A stretch of 45,603 nt of DNA, taken from contig JAPPFC010000007.1 of assembly GCA_028824015.1 (NCBI GenBank), positions 1 to 45,603 of the forward strand, in the 5' to 3' direction. The translations under genes and the position numbers were made by a program. Source of the stretch: a bacterium. GTDB taxonomy: Bacteria; Actinomycetota; Acidimicrobiia; Spongiisociales; ZC4RG35. Numbering within the stretch: position 1 is the first letter of the stretch; every line of letters starts with the position of its first letter. Below the pieces are notes generated by a model. It did not search any database and had not been told where the DNA came from. It saw nothing but the letters and a program-made list of their open reading frames with translations. This document shows positions 8,689 through 17,980 of the stretch, one piece after another.

Positions 8689-10219
8689 AGTACCCCTCGA
8701 GCACGAAGGCCGCCCGGAAGGCGGTGTATTCGTCGAAGTGAGCGGCGACGATCTGCACCGACGCGGGCAGGCCGTCGGCGTCGTGCAACCCGGGCACCGC
8801 CATGGCCGGATGGCCGGACATGTTCAGGGGCGAGGTGTTGAAGGCCACGCTGGCCTTTGAGTCTGCCAAGAGATCTGCGATAGGTGTTGGGGCCTCGGGC
8901 AACTTCGGGGCTGTGAAGGGTATGGTCGGCGTGATCAGCAGGTCCCATGTGCCGAGCATTTCGCTGATGCGTCGCCGTGACTCGAGCCGGGCGTTGTGCA
9001 GTTTGGCGAACGGGACGTTCATGTACCGCTCCATCAGATACCGGCTGGCGATGGTCCAGCACTTGACGTAAGGGTTGAGTTCGCGGGACTGCGCCCGCCG
9101 GTTGGCCCCGAAAGCATGCACCCGATCGGCGTCGATGTACCCCATGTGACCGTGGCTGCCGCCCTCGGTCCGCAGCATGTTGCCCACCAGGTGGGCCACG
9201 TAAGGGCCGAATATGCTGGAGGCTTCGCTCCACTCCGGAAAGGCGACCCTTTCAACCTGCGCGCCTGCTCGCTCCAGTGCTCCAACCGCGTCATTGATCG
9301 TCTCCACCACCACCGGTTCGCAGTCGACACCCGTGATGCTCTCGTCGATCACGGCGATCCGAAGGTCCGCCACGCCGTCTCCTGCGGCCCTCCGGTAGGC
9401 GGGGATCTCGATGGGAACGTGGACCCCTTGGGGATCGCGCCAGTCCTCGCCGGCGATCACCTCGAGCAGGATGGCGACTTCCCTCACCGACCGGGCTAGG
9501 GGTGTCACGTAGTCGATGCTGTGGTCTATCGGGGTCACCCCGAAGGTGGGGATGAGGCCGTGGGTGGCCTTGATGGTCGCCACCCCGCAGCACGCGGCGG
9601 GTATCCGTCCGCTTCCGCCCTGGTCCACTCCCAGGGCGCCGTCGACGGCTCCGGACGCCACCGCCGCTCCCGCGCCTCCCGACGAACCTCCGGCGGTCCG
9701 CGACGGGTCGAGTGGGTTGCGCGCCGGGCCGAAAGCGCTCATAACCCCGGTCGCTCCTCCGCCGTGGTCGTCCATGTTGAGGGTCCCGACGATCGAGCCC
9801 CCGGCTTCGAGCATTCTGTCGACGACCACCGAGTCCAACGTCGGAACGAAAGGAGGAAAAACGGATCCGTTGGTCATCGGCACGCCGGCCACCGCGATGT
9901 TGTCCTTCACCCCCAGGCGCCAACCCGAAAGGGGACCATGCTCGGCGCCCTTGACCTCGCACATTCGGATGAAGGCGTTCAGGGGGTCCTCGGTAGGGGA
10001 TGGTCGACGGCCCGAGTCCCGGGAAGTCTCGAAGGTGGGGATGGCGGGTGGGTCGAACCGGTCGGCGTCGCCGGCGGCCATCACCAGGGCGGTGATTATG
10101 CCGGCGAGTTCCTCGGCTTCCCCCCTGGCGAGTTCGATCCCGTCATAAGCCGCCGTCTCCTCTATGTCGGCGATCGAGGGAGGCCGGACGGTCCTGCGGT
10201 TGCGTTCCATTCGAGTCAT
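8660..10219 (-). CDS. Amidase signature (AS) family amidohydrolase
   Basis: 519 residues from the ATG at 10219 (MTRMERNRRTVR); the frame is open to 10279. It contains the Ser-cisSer-Lys triad: Lys in GVKDNIAVAGVPMTNGS, the glycine/serine loop GGSSGGAGAAVASGAVDGA, and DQGGSGRIPAACCGVATIKA. The DQGGS variant is typical of amidases that hydrolyse small or aliphatic/aromatic amides, rather than of GatA of the tRNA amidotransferase. No gatB or gatC is nearby. Its position directly after the ABC ATPase (ATPase stop at 10260) and before the aminotransferase suggests it releases ammonia or an amine from the imported compound. The SGR in place of the common SIR after DQGG is a small oddity next to the catalytic serine. 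Substrate unknown. Confidence 0.9.
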   Translation of the reverse strand: MTRMERNRRTVRPPSIADIEETAAYDGIELARGEAEELAGIITALVMAAGDADRFDPPAIPTFETSRDSGRRPSPTEDPLNAFIRMCEVKGAEHGPLSGWRLGVKDNIAVAGVPMTNGSVFPPFVPTLDSVVVDRMLEAGGSIVGTLNMDDHGGGATGVMSAFGPARNPLDPSRTAGGSSGGAGAAVASGAVDGALGVDQGGSGRIPAACCGVATIKATHGLIPTFGVTPIDHSIDYVTPLARSVREVAILLEVIAGEDWRDPQGVHVPIEIPAYRRAAGDGVADLRIAVIDESITGVDCEPVVVETINDAVGALERAGAQVERVAFPEWSEASSIFGPYVAHLVGNMLRTEGGSHGHMGYIDADRVHAFGANRRAQSRELNPYVKCWTIASRYLMERYMNVPFAKLHNARLESRRRISEMLGTWDLLITPTIPFTAPKLPEAPTPIADLLADSKASVAFNTSPLNMSGHPAMAVPGLHDADGLPASVQIVAAHFDEYTAFRAAFVLEGYFAGQKPGSA

Positions 10220-10259
10220 GTTCTCTGCCTGCCGTTCCTGACCACCGACCCAGAGCCCT

Positions 10260-11051
10260 TCAGTTGCGGGTTCCCACAATCAGATGGACGATGTCGTCGG
10301 TGGTCGTTTCTTCCTTTCGACGTGAGCCCACTATCCGGCCTCCCCTCATGACCACGATTCGATCAGCAACCCTGAACACGTGGTCGAGGTTGTGGCTGAC
10401 CACGATGATCGAGACTCTCTGTCCCTTCAGACCTTCGATGATGTCCAGGACCTTCTGGCCCTCCTGTACGCCCAGGGCCGCGGTGGGCTCGTCCAGGATC
10501 ATCAGCCTCCGGCCGGACCGGAAGGCGCGGGCGATGGCGACCGCCTGACGCTGCCCGCCCGACAACAACGCCGTCCGGGCTCTGACGTCGGGCACGTTGA
10601 TGGCCAGAGAGTCGAGGAGTTCCGCCGACTCCCGTTCCATCCGCCGGCGGTCCACCCGCAGCCATCGGGTGGGCACCCGGCCCAGGAACACGTTCTCGGC
10701 CACTGTCATGTTGTCGGCCAACGCCAGGTTCTGGTAGACCGCCGTCACCCCCAGCTGTAGGGAGTCCCGGGTTGTGCGGAACGCCACCTCTCTCCCGTCC
10801 AGAGCCAGGGAACCGGTATCCGGTATCACGGCCCCGGTCAGTATCTTGACCAGGGTCGACTTGCCGGCGCCGTTGTCACCGACTATCGCCACGGTCTCTC
10901 CCTCGTCGACCTGAAACGTGGCGTCGATCAGTGCGCGTACCTGGCCGAAGGACTTGTGGACGTTCCTGGCCATCATCACCGGACCGGTGCCCCGGTCGAG
11001 AACACCGTTGCCGTCTGGTCCGCTCATGCCCGGGGCAACGGACGCCGTCAT
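10260..11051 (-). CDS. ABC transporter ATP-binding protein, sugar (CUT2/FrcA) type
   Basis: 263 residues, a single ATPase domain. Walker A is GDNGAGKST, the signature is LLSGGQRQAVAIARAF, Walker B is RLMILDEPTAALG, and the switch His is in VVSHNLDHVF. The H-loop phrase SHNLDHVF and the following VMRGGRIVGSR are typical of ATPases that pair with RbsC-like permeases. RbsA has two fused ATPase domains, while this one has a single domain like FrcA, so it must act as a homodimer. The ATG overlaps the permease stop by four bases (ATGA), so translation is coupled. It energises import by the permease at 11048 and the binding protein at 12221. Confidence 0.93.
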   Translation of the reverse strand: MTASVAPGMSGPDGNGVLDRGTGPVMMARNVHKSFGQVRALIDATFQVDEGETVAIVGDNGAGKSTLVKILTGAVIPDTGSLALDGREVAFRTTRDSLQLGVTAVYQNLALADNMTVAENVFLGRVPTRWLRVDRRRMERESAELLDSLAINVPDVRARTALLSGGQRQAVAIARAFRSGRRLMILDEPTAALGVQEGQKVLDIIEGLKGQRVSIIVVSHNLDHVFRVADRIVVMRGGRIVGSRRKEETTTDDIVHLIVGTRN

Positions 11052-12073
11052 CGCCTCACCAACCTGGGCAGAAGATCTCCCGGGGCCAGTTCGCCCTTGA
11101 TTGTCTTGTCAACCAACACGGCTGCCAGGATCAGTGCGCCGACCGCCACCTGCTGCCAGAACGGATCCACTCCCAGGAGGATCAAACCGTTCTTGATGGT
11201 GCTTATCAGGATGATCCCCAGAAGGGTGCCGAACGTGTTGCCGGCGCCTCCATTGAGCGATGTGCCACCGATGATCACCGCCGCCACCGCATCGAGCAGC
11301 GACTCCGATCCGAAGGAGCCGTGGCCGGCGTTCAGCCGGGCGCTCAGCACCAGGCCCGCCAGCGTGCACAGCATCGAACTGGCGATGAAGGCCAGCATCA
11401 AGACCCTCCTGACGCTGATGCCCACCAGTTCGGCGGCCTCTCGATTGCCGCCGGTCGCGTACAGTTCCACGCCGTAGCGGGTCTGGCTCAGCACCAGTTG
11501 CACTACCACGGTCACAGCAAAGAAGATGATCACCGGCAACGGGATCACCCCCACCTTGCCGTGACCCAGGACTTTGAAGCCCTCCGGGAATCCACCTATG
11601 GTCTGTCCGCTGGTCATCACGAAGGCGAGGCCCTGCAGCACCCCCAGCATCGCCAGGGTCACGATGAACGACGGGACTTTCGTGAACAGGGAGAAGTACC
11701 CGTTGCCGTTCCCGACGATCAGGCCCATGCCCAGGACAATCAGCACCCCGGCCCAGATGGGCAACTCGCGTTGGATGATCAGAAGTGCGGCCATGGTCCC
11801 CGCCAAGGCCTGGGTGGAGCCGATCGCCAGGTCGATCTCCCCGCCGATCAGCAAGATGGTGAACCCGACCGCCATGATCCCCACCACCGAACTCTGCAGG
11901 GCGATGTTGGTCAGATTCTGCACCGTCATGAAATACGGGCTGGCAAAGCTCAGGTAGGTCCAAAGGAGCAGAACCGCAGCTAACAGCGCCAACAGTTGCC
12001 GGTATCTACTCAAGCCGCTTCGCACCCTCGGGGGCCCCTGATTCGCTTGCGTAGCCTGATCCGAGTCAACCAC
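11048..12073 (-). CDS. ABC transporter permease, RbsC/FrcC type
   Basis: 341 residues from a GTG, with about nine to ten hydrophobic helices. The stretch VGFTILLIGGEIDLAIGST and the conserved GGTSLNGGAGNTFGTLLG loop, followed by ISTIKNGLILLGVDPFWQQVA, are diagnostic of the branched-chain/ribose-type permease family (BPD_transp_2). It forms the membrane channel of an importer whose relatives carry sugars, autoinducer-2, purines or similar small polar molecules. The gap of about 150 bases upstream, between the binding-protein gene and this gene, holds a strong hairpin (12146-12187) that may lower expression of the permease relative to the binding protein. Confidence 0.93.
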   Translation of the reverse strand: MVDSDQATQANQGPPRVRSGLSRYRQLLALLAAVLLLWTYLSFASPYFMTVQNLTNIALQSSVVGIMAVGFTILLIGGEIDLAIGSTQALAGTMAALLIIQRELPIWAGVLIVLGMGLIVGNGNGYFSLFTKVPSFIVTLAMLGVLQGLAFVMTSGQTIGGFPEGFKVLGHGKVGVIPLPVIIFFAVTVVVQLVLSQTRYGVELYATGGNREAAELVGISVRRVLMLAFIASSMLCTLAGLVLSARLNAGHGSFGSESLLDAVAAVIIGGTSLNGGAGNTFGTLLGIILISTIKNGLILLGVDPFWQQVAVGALILAAVLVDKTIKGELAPGDLLPRLVRR

Positions 12074-12145
12074 GGAAACTCACACTTTCTTTCAAGCCGT
12101 TCTCTGTCCCTGTGCGGACTCTAACGAGCCCGAAATCAGGCCAAT

Positions 12146-12187
12146 GGCCCCCTCCCGCCGCATCTCTTGGATTGGCAGGAGGGAGCC
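12146..12187 (-). promoter_or_regulatory. Intercistronic hairpin between binding protein and permease genes
   Basis: Arms 12146-12159 and 12174-12187 are complementary over 14 bases with a 14-base loop. On the minus-strand transcript the two imperfect positions become G-U wobbles, while a plus-strand transcript would have C-A mismatches, so the structure fits the minus-strand mRNA. There is no clear U-run after it. It looks like an attenuator or 3' stabiliser giving more binding protein than permease, an arrangement known for binding-protein transporter operons. Confidence 0.6.
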
Positions 12188-12220
12188 ATCGTCACCTAAC
12201 GGGTTAGAAGTTGTCGGTGT

Positions 12221-13306
12221 TTAGCAACCAGCCGCTGCGGCGTCCAGTGCCGTCTTGAGATCGACACCGCTCTGCACGGGTTCTTCCGAACCGTCCAGCA
12301 CGCCTTCCGCGAACGCCTTGTCGACCACCACCATTCCGATCGGGATGAAGTCCTCTGTCATGGTTTCTCCCTGGGCGATCTTGACGGCTGCTTCAACGGC
12401 CAGGTACCCGGCCGGATAGAGCGGTTGGATCACCGTGAGCGCCTGACGGCCCTCGAGAATGTTCATGAGGCCTTCGCAGGTGCCGCCCAGACCGGTCAAT
12501 GTGGTCTCCTTGTAACCCAACTCTTCCATGGCGGTCAGCGTGGCTCCGGCCAGGAGGTCGTGCAAGCCGACGATGATGTCCACATCGGGATGGGCGGTCA
12601 GCAGTGACCTGGCTGAGTCGAGACCTGCCGCGCGGTCCCAGTTGGTGGGTGGGGTCTCAACCCTCTCGACATCGGCGAGTCCACCGGCCTCCAGGCCATC
12701 TTCGATTCCCGCGTATATGGCGGCGACCGACTCATCGGCCCGGTTGGAGTCGATGAAAGCGAGCTTGGCCGGTGCGGGGTCCTGGGCTGCCAGCCAGTCA
12801 CCGACCGGTCGGCCCATGTCAGCCCGATAGTCGTAACCTATCTCGATGGCGCTGACTCCCTCGGAGGCACAGGCAACCGTGCATACCACCGGGATGCCGG
12901 CGTCGTTGAGGGCCAGGATCGCAGGCGCCAGGGCCTGGGCGTCGATCGTGTCGTAGACGATCACGTCAACACCTGCCGCCGCATAGTTCTCGATCGCGGC
13001 CACCAGGTCCTGGGCGCTGCCGCTGCCGGTCACCAGCAGTTCGACGCCCAAGTCGGCGGCGGCGTCGTCCGCGCCGGTCTTCAGAGCAAGGATCAATTCA
13101 TTCTGGGTGAAGTCGGGAATGACCAACCCGATCCGAATCGGCTCTTCCTCGGGAGCGGCGGTGGTGGTGGGAGCGGCGGTCGTGGTGGGTGCCGCGGTGG
13201 TCGGCGCCGCGGTGGTCTCGGCGGGTTCGTCCTCACCGCAGGCTGCCGCCACCATGGCGAGAGCGATGATGACAGCTACCAAACTTCGTAAGTACTTCTT
13301 AGGCAT
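12221..13306 (-). CDS. ABC transporter substrate-binding lipoprotein, ribose-binding (Peripla_BP_4) type
   Basis: 361 residues. The signal peptide MPKKYLRSLVAVIIALAM ends in the lipobox VAAAC (Cys23), so the mature protein is lipid-anchored outside the membrane. A short TTAAPTTTAAP linker leads to the type I periplasmic binding fold, starting IRIGLVIPDFTQNELILALK. The pattern continues with AAIENYAAAGVDVIVYDTID, IPVVCTVACASEGV, the hinge phrase KLAFIDSNRADESVAAIYAG, and DIIVGLHDLLAGATLTAMEE. The family binds sugars, sugar-like polyols, AI-2 and some purines; with an amidase and deaminating enzymes beside it, an amino- or amide-bearing ligand is plausible. It heads the minus-strand operon. The ATG has AAAGGA nine bases upstream and an inverted repeat just before that. 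Confidence 0.93.
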   Translation of the reverse strand: MPKKYLRSLVAVIIALAMVAAACGEDEPAETTAAPTTAAPTTTAAPTTTAAPEEEPIRIGLVIPDFTQNELILALKTGADDAAADLGVELLVTGSGSAQDLVAAIENYAAAGVDVIVYDTIDAQALAPAILALNDAGIPVVCTVACASEGVSAIEIGYDYRADMGRPVGDWLAAQDPAPAKLAFIDSNRADESVAAIYAGIEDGLEAGGLADVERVETPPTNWDRAAGLDSARSLLTAHPDVDIIVGLHDLLAGATLTAMEELGYKETTLTGLGGTCEGLMNILEGRQALTVIQPLYPAGYLAVEAAVKIAQGETMTEDFIPIGMVVVDKAFAEGVLDGSEEPVQSGVDLKTALDAAAAGC

Positions 13307-13325
13307 CTATTCAATCCTTTCTTTA

Positions 13326-13357
13326 TGGAGTGACACTGCTCGACACATGTCACTCCA
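13326..13357 (-). promoter_or_regulatory. Inverted repeat in the leader of the binding-protein gene
   Basis: The perfect 10-base arms TGGAGTGACA (13326-13335) and TGTCACTCCA (13348-13357) are separated by 12 bases. The repeat ends about 20 bases before the ATG at 13306, directly upstream of the ribosome site. It could be a protein operator overlapping the transcription start, or an mRNA hairpin controlling translation. The sequence alone cannot separate these. Confidence 0.6.
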
Positions 13358-13411
13358 GGGTTGTTCCCGGAAAGCAGCAATGATGGCCCCACGGAGGCCG
13401 ACACTCCCGCC

Positions 13412-13437
13412 TGTTACACAACATGCATTGTGTAACA
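13412..13437. promoter_or_regulatory. Palindromic operator candidate for the divergent locus
   Basis: The arms TGTTACACAA (13412-13421) and TTGTGTAACA (13428-13437) are perfectly complementary, with a 6-base centre CATGCA. It lies between the divergent start codons at 13306 and 13604, where a single repressor could control both arms. Size and symmetry suit a dimeric GntR/FCD regulator such as the one at 6628-7296, but that link is inference. The surrounding bases are AT-richer than the coding DNA, as expected for a promoter. Confidence 0.65.
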
Positions 13438-13603
13438 TATATCAGCCATGCTAGCCACGCACCCCTGGCGCGGTCAGGGGGTGAAGCGATATTTTTTGCC
13501 CCCTCCCCGACGACGGATCTGTGCCTTCCGCCTCCATGCCAGGACCGCGGTTCGCTGCGAGCCAGGCCATCTGGAGGCTTGACGCGAAGGGATTCACGGG
13601 GAT

Positions 13604-15169
13604 ATGTTTGACTTCATCATTCGGGGCGGCACCGTGCTGGACGGAACCGGCGGTGATCCCCGGCAGGCCGATGTAGGCATCGTCGGCGAACGCATCGCCG
13701 CCATAGGGGACCTGGCTTCGGGCCAAGGCGAGGAACTGGACGCCACCGGGCTCTTCGTCGCCCCGGGTTTCATCGACATCCACAGCCACTCCGACTACAC
13801 CCTTCTGGCCGACCCACGGGCAGTCAGCGCCATCTACCAGGGAGTCACCACGGAGGTGGTTGGTAACTGCGGCCACGGATGCTTTCCCATCGGAGATCCG
13901 GAACTCGCCCTGAAGGCGATATACGGATACTCCGAGTCGGTCCCTCTCGATTGGGACTCCGCCTCGGGCTACTTCTCCCGGCTCGAACTGGCGGAGCCGG
14001 CCTTGAACGTCATGAGCATGGTCCCCCATGGTCAGCTGAGACTGGCCGTGGTGGGCCTGACCGACCGACCGTCGACGGAAGGGGAACTGGACCGGATGGC
14101 CCGACTTCTCGACACGGCGCTGGAAGAAGGCGCCTGGGGCCTCTCGACCGGCCTCGAATACGCAACCGAGGCGGGGGCCTCCGAGTCGGAAGTCACCAGG
14201 CTCTGCGCGCCGCTGGCCGACCGGGACGACCTGTACGTCTGCCATGCCCGCTACCGTGACGCCGGGGCGCCCGAAGGGGTGGCCGAGGCGATCAGGACCG
14301 CCAGGGCCGCGGGGGTGAGACTCCAGGTCTCCCACCTGGTTCCCCGAAGCGGCGATGCGGAGATGGAACAGTGCCTGGAACTGGTCGACGAAGCCCGCCG
14401 AAAGGACCTGGACGTGGCATTCGATGTCCACACCCGCCTGTTCGGGTTCACCTACCTCTATTCGGTGCTCCCGCCATGGGCGATGGCCGACGGCGTCGAC
14501 GGACTTGCCTCCGTCCTCAAGAGCGAGGAGGCGCGCCGGGAGATGAAGAACTTCCGGAGCATCCTCAGCGCAGGTGGCGACTGGGAGCGCATCGAATTGC
14601 TGGACCACGACACCTACCCCGACTACAGCCGCCGGTCGATCGGTTCGATCGCCGCCGAGCGGGGACAGGAGGGTCTGGACTGCATCTACGACCTGCTCTT
14701 GGGAGCGATCGAGACGATGGGGTCCCTGATGGTCCTGATCGATTGTCACAGCGCCGACCAACAGCGCGCCGCCTTCGCGCACCCGCTGTCGATGCCGGCT
14801 TCCGACGCCACCACCATGGCTCCCGACGGTCCCCTTGCGGGCAGTACGTTCCACGGCGCATACACCTGGGCCTCCTACTTCTACAACTTCTCTGCCGAAC
14901 CGGGAGGGTTCCTCTCGCCGAGCGAAGCGGTTCGCCGGTTGTCCGGCCTTCCGGCTGACCGCCTCGGCCTGTCAGACCGTGGAGTGTTGAGGCCGAGAGC
15001 CTTCGCGGACATCGCGGTGTTCGACCCGGCGGTGTTTCGCGAAAAGGCGACCAGGTACGAGCCGAATATCTTGGCGGAGGGAATGATGCATGTGCTGGTC
15101 AATGGGAAGCCCGTGATGCAGGCAGGTAGGCTCTCGGGAACCCGGCCCGGCCGGGTGCTGCGAAGATGA
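13604..15169 (+). CDS. N-acyl-D-amino-acid deacylase family amidohydrolase
   Basis: 521 residues. It starts DFIIRGGTVLDGTGGDPRQA and continues with the metal motif GFIDIHSHSDYTLLADPRA and QGVTTEVVGNCGHGCFPI. The HSHSD and the NCG cysteine are the binuclear zinc ligands of D-aminoacylases. Further ligands are likely in YVCHARYRD and LQVSHLVPRSGD, and the late catalytic Asp in ATTMAPDG. The family hydrolyses N-acyl-D-amino acids (or D-aspartate/glutamate derivatives) to free D-amino acid and acid; some members act on other N-acyl or cyclic amides. It opens the plus-strand arm that faces the sugar-type importer, and likely shares the operator region at 13326-13437. The HARYRD in place of the usual HMRDE suggests a divergent substrate. 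Confidence 0.88.
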   Translation: MFDFIIRGGTVLDGTGGDPRQADVGIVGERIAAIGDLASGQGEELDATGLFVAPGFIDIHSHSDYTLLADPRAVSAIYQGVTTEVVGNCGHGCFPIGDPELALKAIYGYSESVPLDWDSASGYFSRLELAEPALNVMSMVPHGQLRLAVVGLTDRPSTEGELDRMARLLDTALEEGAWGLSTGLEYATEAGASESEVTRLCAPLADRDDLYVCHARYRDAGAPEGVAEAIRTARAAGVRLQVSHLVPRSGDAEMEQCLELVDEARRKDLDVAFDVHTRLFGFTYLYSVLPPWAMADGVDGLASVLKSEEARREMKNFRSILSAGGDWERIELLDHDTYPDYSRRSIGSIAAERGQEGLDCIYDLLLGAIETMGSLMVLIDCHSADQQRAAFAHPLSMPASDATTMAPDGPLAGSTFHGAYTWASYFYNFSAEPGGFLSPSEAVRRLSGLPADRLGLSDRGVLRPRAFADIAVFDPAVFREKATRYEPNILAEGMMHVLVNGKPVMQAGRLSGTRPGRVLRR

Positions 15170-15254
15170 ACAGGCGCCGGATTGATCGGTCTGGATTCCC
15201 GGAGCACAAAAGTAACGGTGAGGAAAGGCCAGTTATTCGCAAGGTAGGTGTGAG

Positions 15255-16409
<1,155 letters not shown>

Positions 16410-16417
16410 GTGAAACG

Positions 16418-17530
16418 ATGAGCGAAACCGCAGGCCAGGCGCCACCCGGACGGGTCCAGACCGTACTGGGGGCGGTGGATCCCCACCTGCTGGGCCCGAC
16501 CATGATGCACGAACACATCCTGACCGACGTAACCGGCATCTTCCAAGCCCCCCGGACCGCCAGCGAGAGGGTCCGGGCGTATGAACCGATCCGTCTAGAC
16601 AACCTCGCCTGGATCCGGCGGAACTACTTCCGGCACTATGACAACCTCCTGCTGGGAGACATCCCGACAGCCATCGATGAGATGCGGCTTTACCGGGAGT
16701 GGGGAGGCGGCGCGGTCGTCGAGGTCACGCCTCCCGGTATCGGTCGGGATCCGGTCGGCCTGGCGCGGGTCTCTCGTGCAAGCGGCGTCCACATCATCAT
16801 GGCAACCGGGTTCTACGTCGCTCACACCCACCCTTCGTACATGCACAACATGGCCGAGGATCGGTTGGCGGACCTGATGAAGTCGGAGATCCTGGACGGC
16901 ATCCGGCTCACTACCGAGGGTCACGACGACTGGCAGGGTCACCAGGAGGAGACATCGGTCAAGGCGGGGGTCATCAAGGTCGCTTGTACCTGGCCGTTGC
17001 ATGAGCGAGAGAAACGTGTCCTGGCCGCCGCCGCCCAGGTACAGAGGGAGACCGGTGTGGCGATCACCACCCACACCGGCCGTGATCAGAGATCTCCGAT
17101 GGAGGTCGCCGAGTGCCTGATCGAAGCCGGCGCCGACATGAGCCGGGTGGTGTTGGGACACCTGGATCTCCGTGTCCAGGACATAGGCATCCTCTGGGAA
17201 CTGCTGGAGTTGGAGTCCTATCTCCAGTTCGACCTATTCGGTCACGAGTCCTCGTTCTACGGAGCGACGCCCTTCGACATGCCGAGCGACGGCCAGCGCC
17301 TCGACCGGATGGTCAAACTGCTGGAGGCCGACACCGCCTCCCGTCTCCTCATCTCACAGGACATCTGCACCAAGCACCGGTTGACCCGCTACGGCGGTCA
17401 CGGCTACTACTACATCCTCGAGAGCCTGGTTCCCTTCATGCGCAAGAAGGGGATGTCAAACGAAGTGATCAGACAGATCGTCGTAGAGAATCCCGCACAG
17501 CTACTCCCTCTACGCAAGCCCCCCAAGTAA
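16418..17530 (+). CDS. Phosphotriesterase-family metal hydrolase (probable lactonase or esterase)
   Basis: 370 residues from the ATG at 16418. A TTG at 16406, overlapping the previous stop as TTGA, is equally possible and adds four residues. The amidohydrolase-barrel ligands are in order: MMHEH (HxH), the carboxylated-lysine region AGVIKVACTW, VAITTHTGRD (His), VVLGHLDLR (His) and LISQDICTKHRLTRYGGHG (Asp). VVEVTPPGIGRDPVGLARVS is a hallmark of this family. Characterised relatives hydrolyse lactones, organophosphates or small esters. As the last gene of the plus-strand arm, it may open a lactone or ester formed from the imported substrate. Its end overlaps the convergent retropepsin-like gene by about 21 bases. 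Confidence 0.88.
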   Translation: MSETAGQAPPGRVQTVLGAVDPHLLGPTMMHEHILTDVTGIFQAPRTASERVRAYEPIRLDNLAWIRRNYFRHYDNLLLGDIPTAIDEMRLYREWGGGAVVEVTPPGIGRDPVGLARVSRASGVHIIMATGFYVAHTHPSYMHNMAEDRLADLMKSEILDGIRLTTEGHDDWQGHQEETSVKAGVIKVACTWPLHEREKRVLAAAAQVQRETGVAITTHTGRDQRSPMEVAECLIEAGADMSRVVLGHLDLRVQDIGILWELLELESYLQFDLFGHESSFYGATPFDMPSDGQRLDRMVKLLEADTASRLLISQDICTKHRLTRYGGHGYYYILESLVPFMRKKGMSNEVIRQIVVENPAQLLPLRKPPK

Positions 17531-17980
17531 CCACCTCTCGGGGAGGGGATCATTTGGAATTGTTGTCAAGTCCAGCACATGAAGGTCGCTCATCGGCGAC
17601 TTCTGACAGAAAGAAAACCAGTCCTCTTCCAAATGGAACGTACCTGTCCGCAGGACATCTCTCCCGAGCAGTGCGTCATATCGCCCGAAAGACCCGCCCT
17701 CGAAGACAAGCACGGGGATTGGCTGGCCGTCATTAGGTAGGTCCACTACCGCTGTGTAGCGGAGGGTGTTCTCCGTCGTCCCCAGTGCCGTCGTAATGGC
17801 GACTACAGATGTTTGGTACGGCGCCAGCATAGAAGTGACCCTCTGGGAGACTCCGGTGTTATTGGTGCCTGTATCAAAGAGCGCATTGACGGTGATTCGA
17901 CGTGTGAAGTCCTCACTGTGGATCACCACGCCTTTCACGATCGGCCCCACGAGACAGTCGTGGGGTTCTCTAATGAGCAA
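17510..17980 (-). CDS. Retropepsin-like aspartic protease
   Basis: About 156 residues. It carries the clan AA signature: ITVNALFDTGTNNTGVS with the catalytic DTG at residues 36-38, and later the hydrophobic-Gly motif DALLGRDVL (residues 102-110), as in bacterial single-domain retropepsins that act as homodimers. A central beta-rich stretch lies between them. The start is a TTG that overlaps the end of the small upstream gene by 11 bases, so the two are translationally coupled. The DNA is visibly less GC-rich than the flanking operons, and codon choice is looser, which suggests horizontal arrival. Substrate and role are unknown. The convergent end overlaps the phosphotriesterase gene. The family call rests on the DTG plus LLGRD pairing and spacing. 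Confidence 0.75.
   Translation of the reverse strand: MLIREPHDCLVGPIVKGVVIHSEDFTRRITVNALFDTGTNNTGVSQRVTSMLAPYQTSVVAITTALGTTENTLRYTAVVDLPNDGQPIPVLVFEGGSFGRYDALLGRDVLRTGTFHLEEDWFSFCQKSPMSDLHVLDLTTIPNDPLPERWLLGGLA

Noticed and set aside
8660-10219. GatA subunit of glutamyl-tRNA amidotransferase
   Set aside because: DQGGS in place of the GatA SDTGGS context, and no gatB or gatC nearby; an operon with an importer and aminotransferase fits a catabolic amidase.
13140-13220. Short repeats of GGCGGTGGTGGTGGGAGC type as a minisatellite
   Set aside because: They encode the TTAAP linker of the binding protein; similar linkers recur in other lipoproteins of the window.
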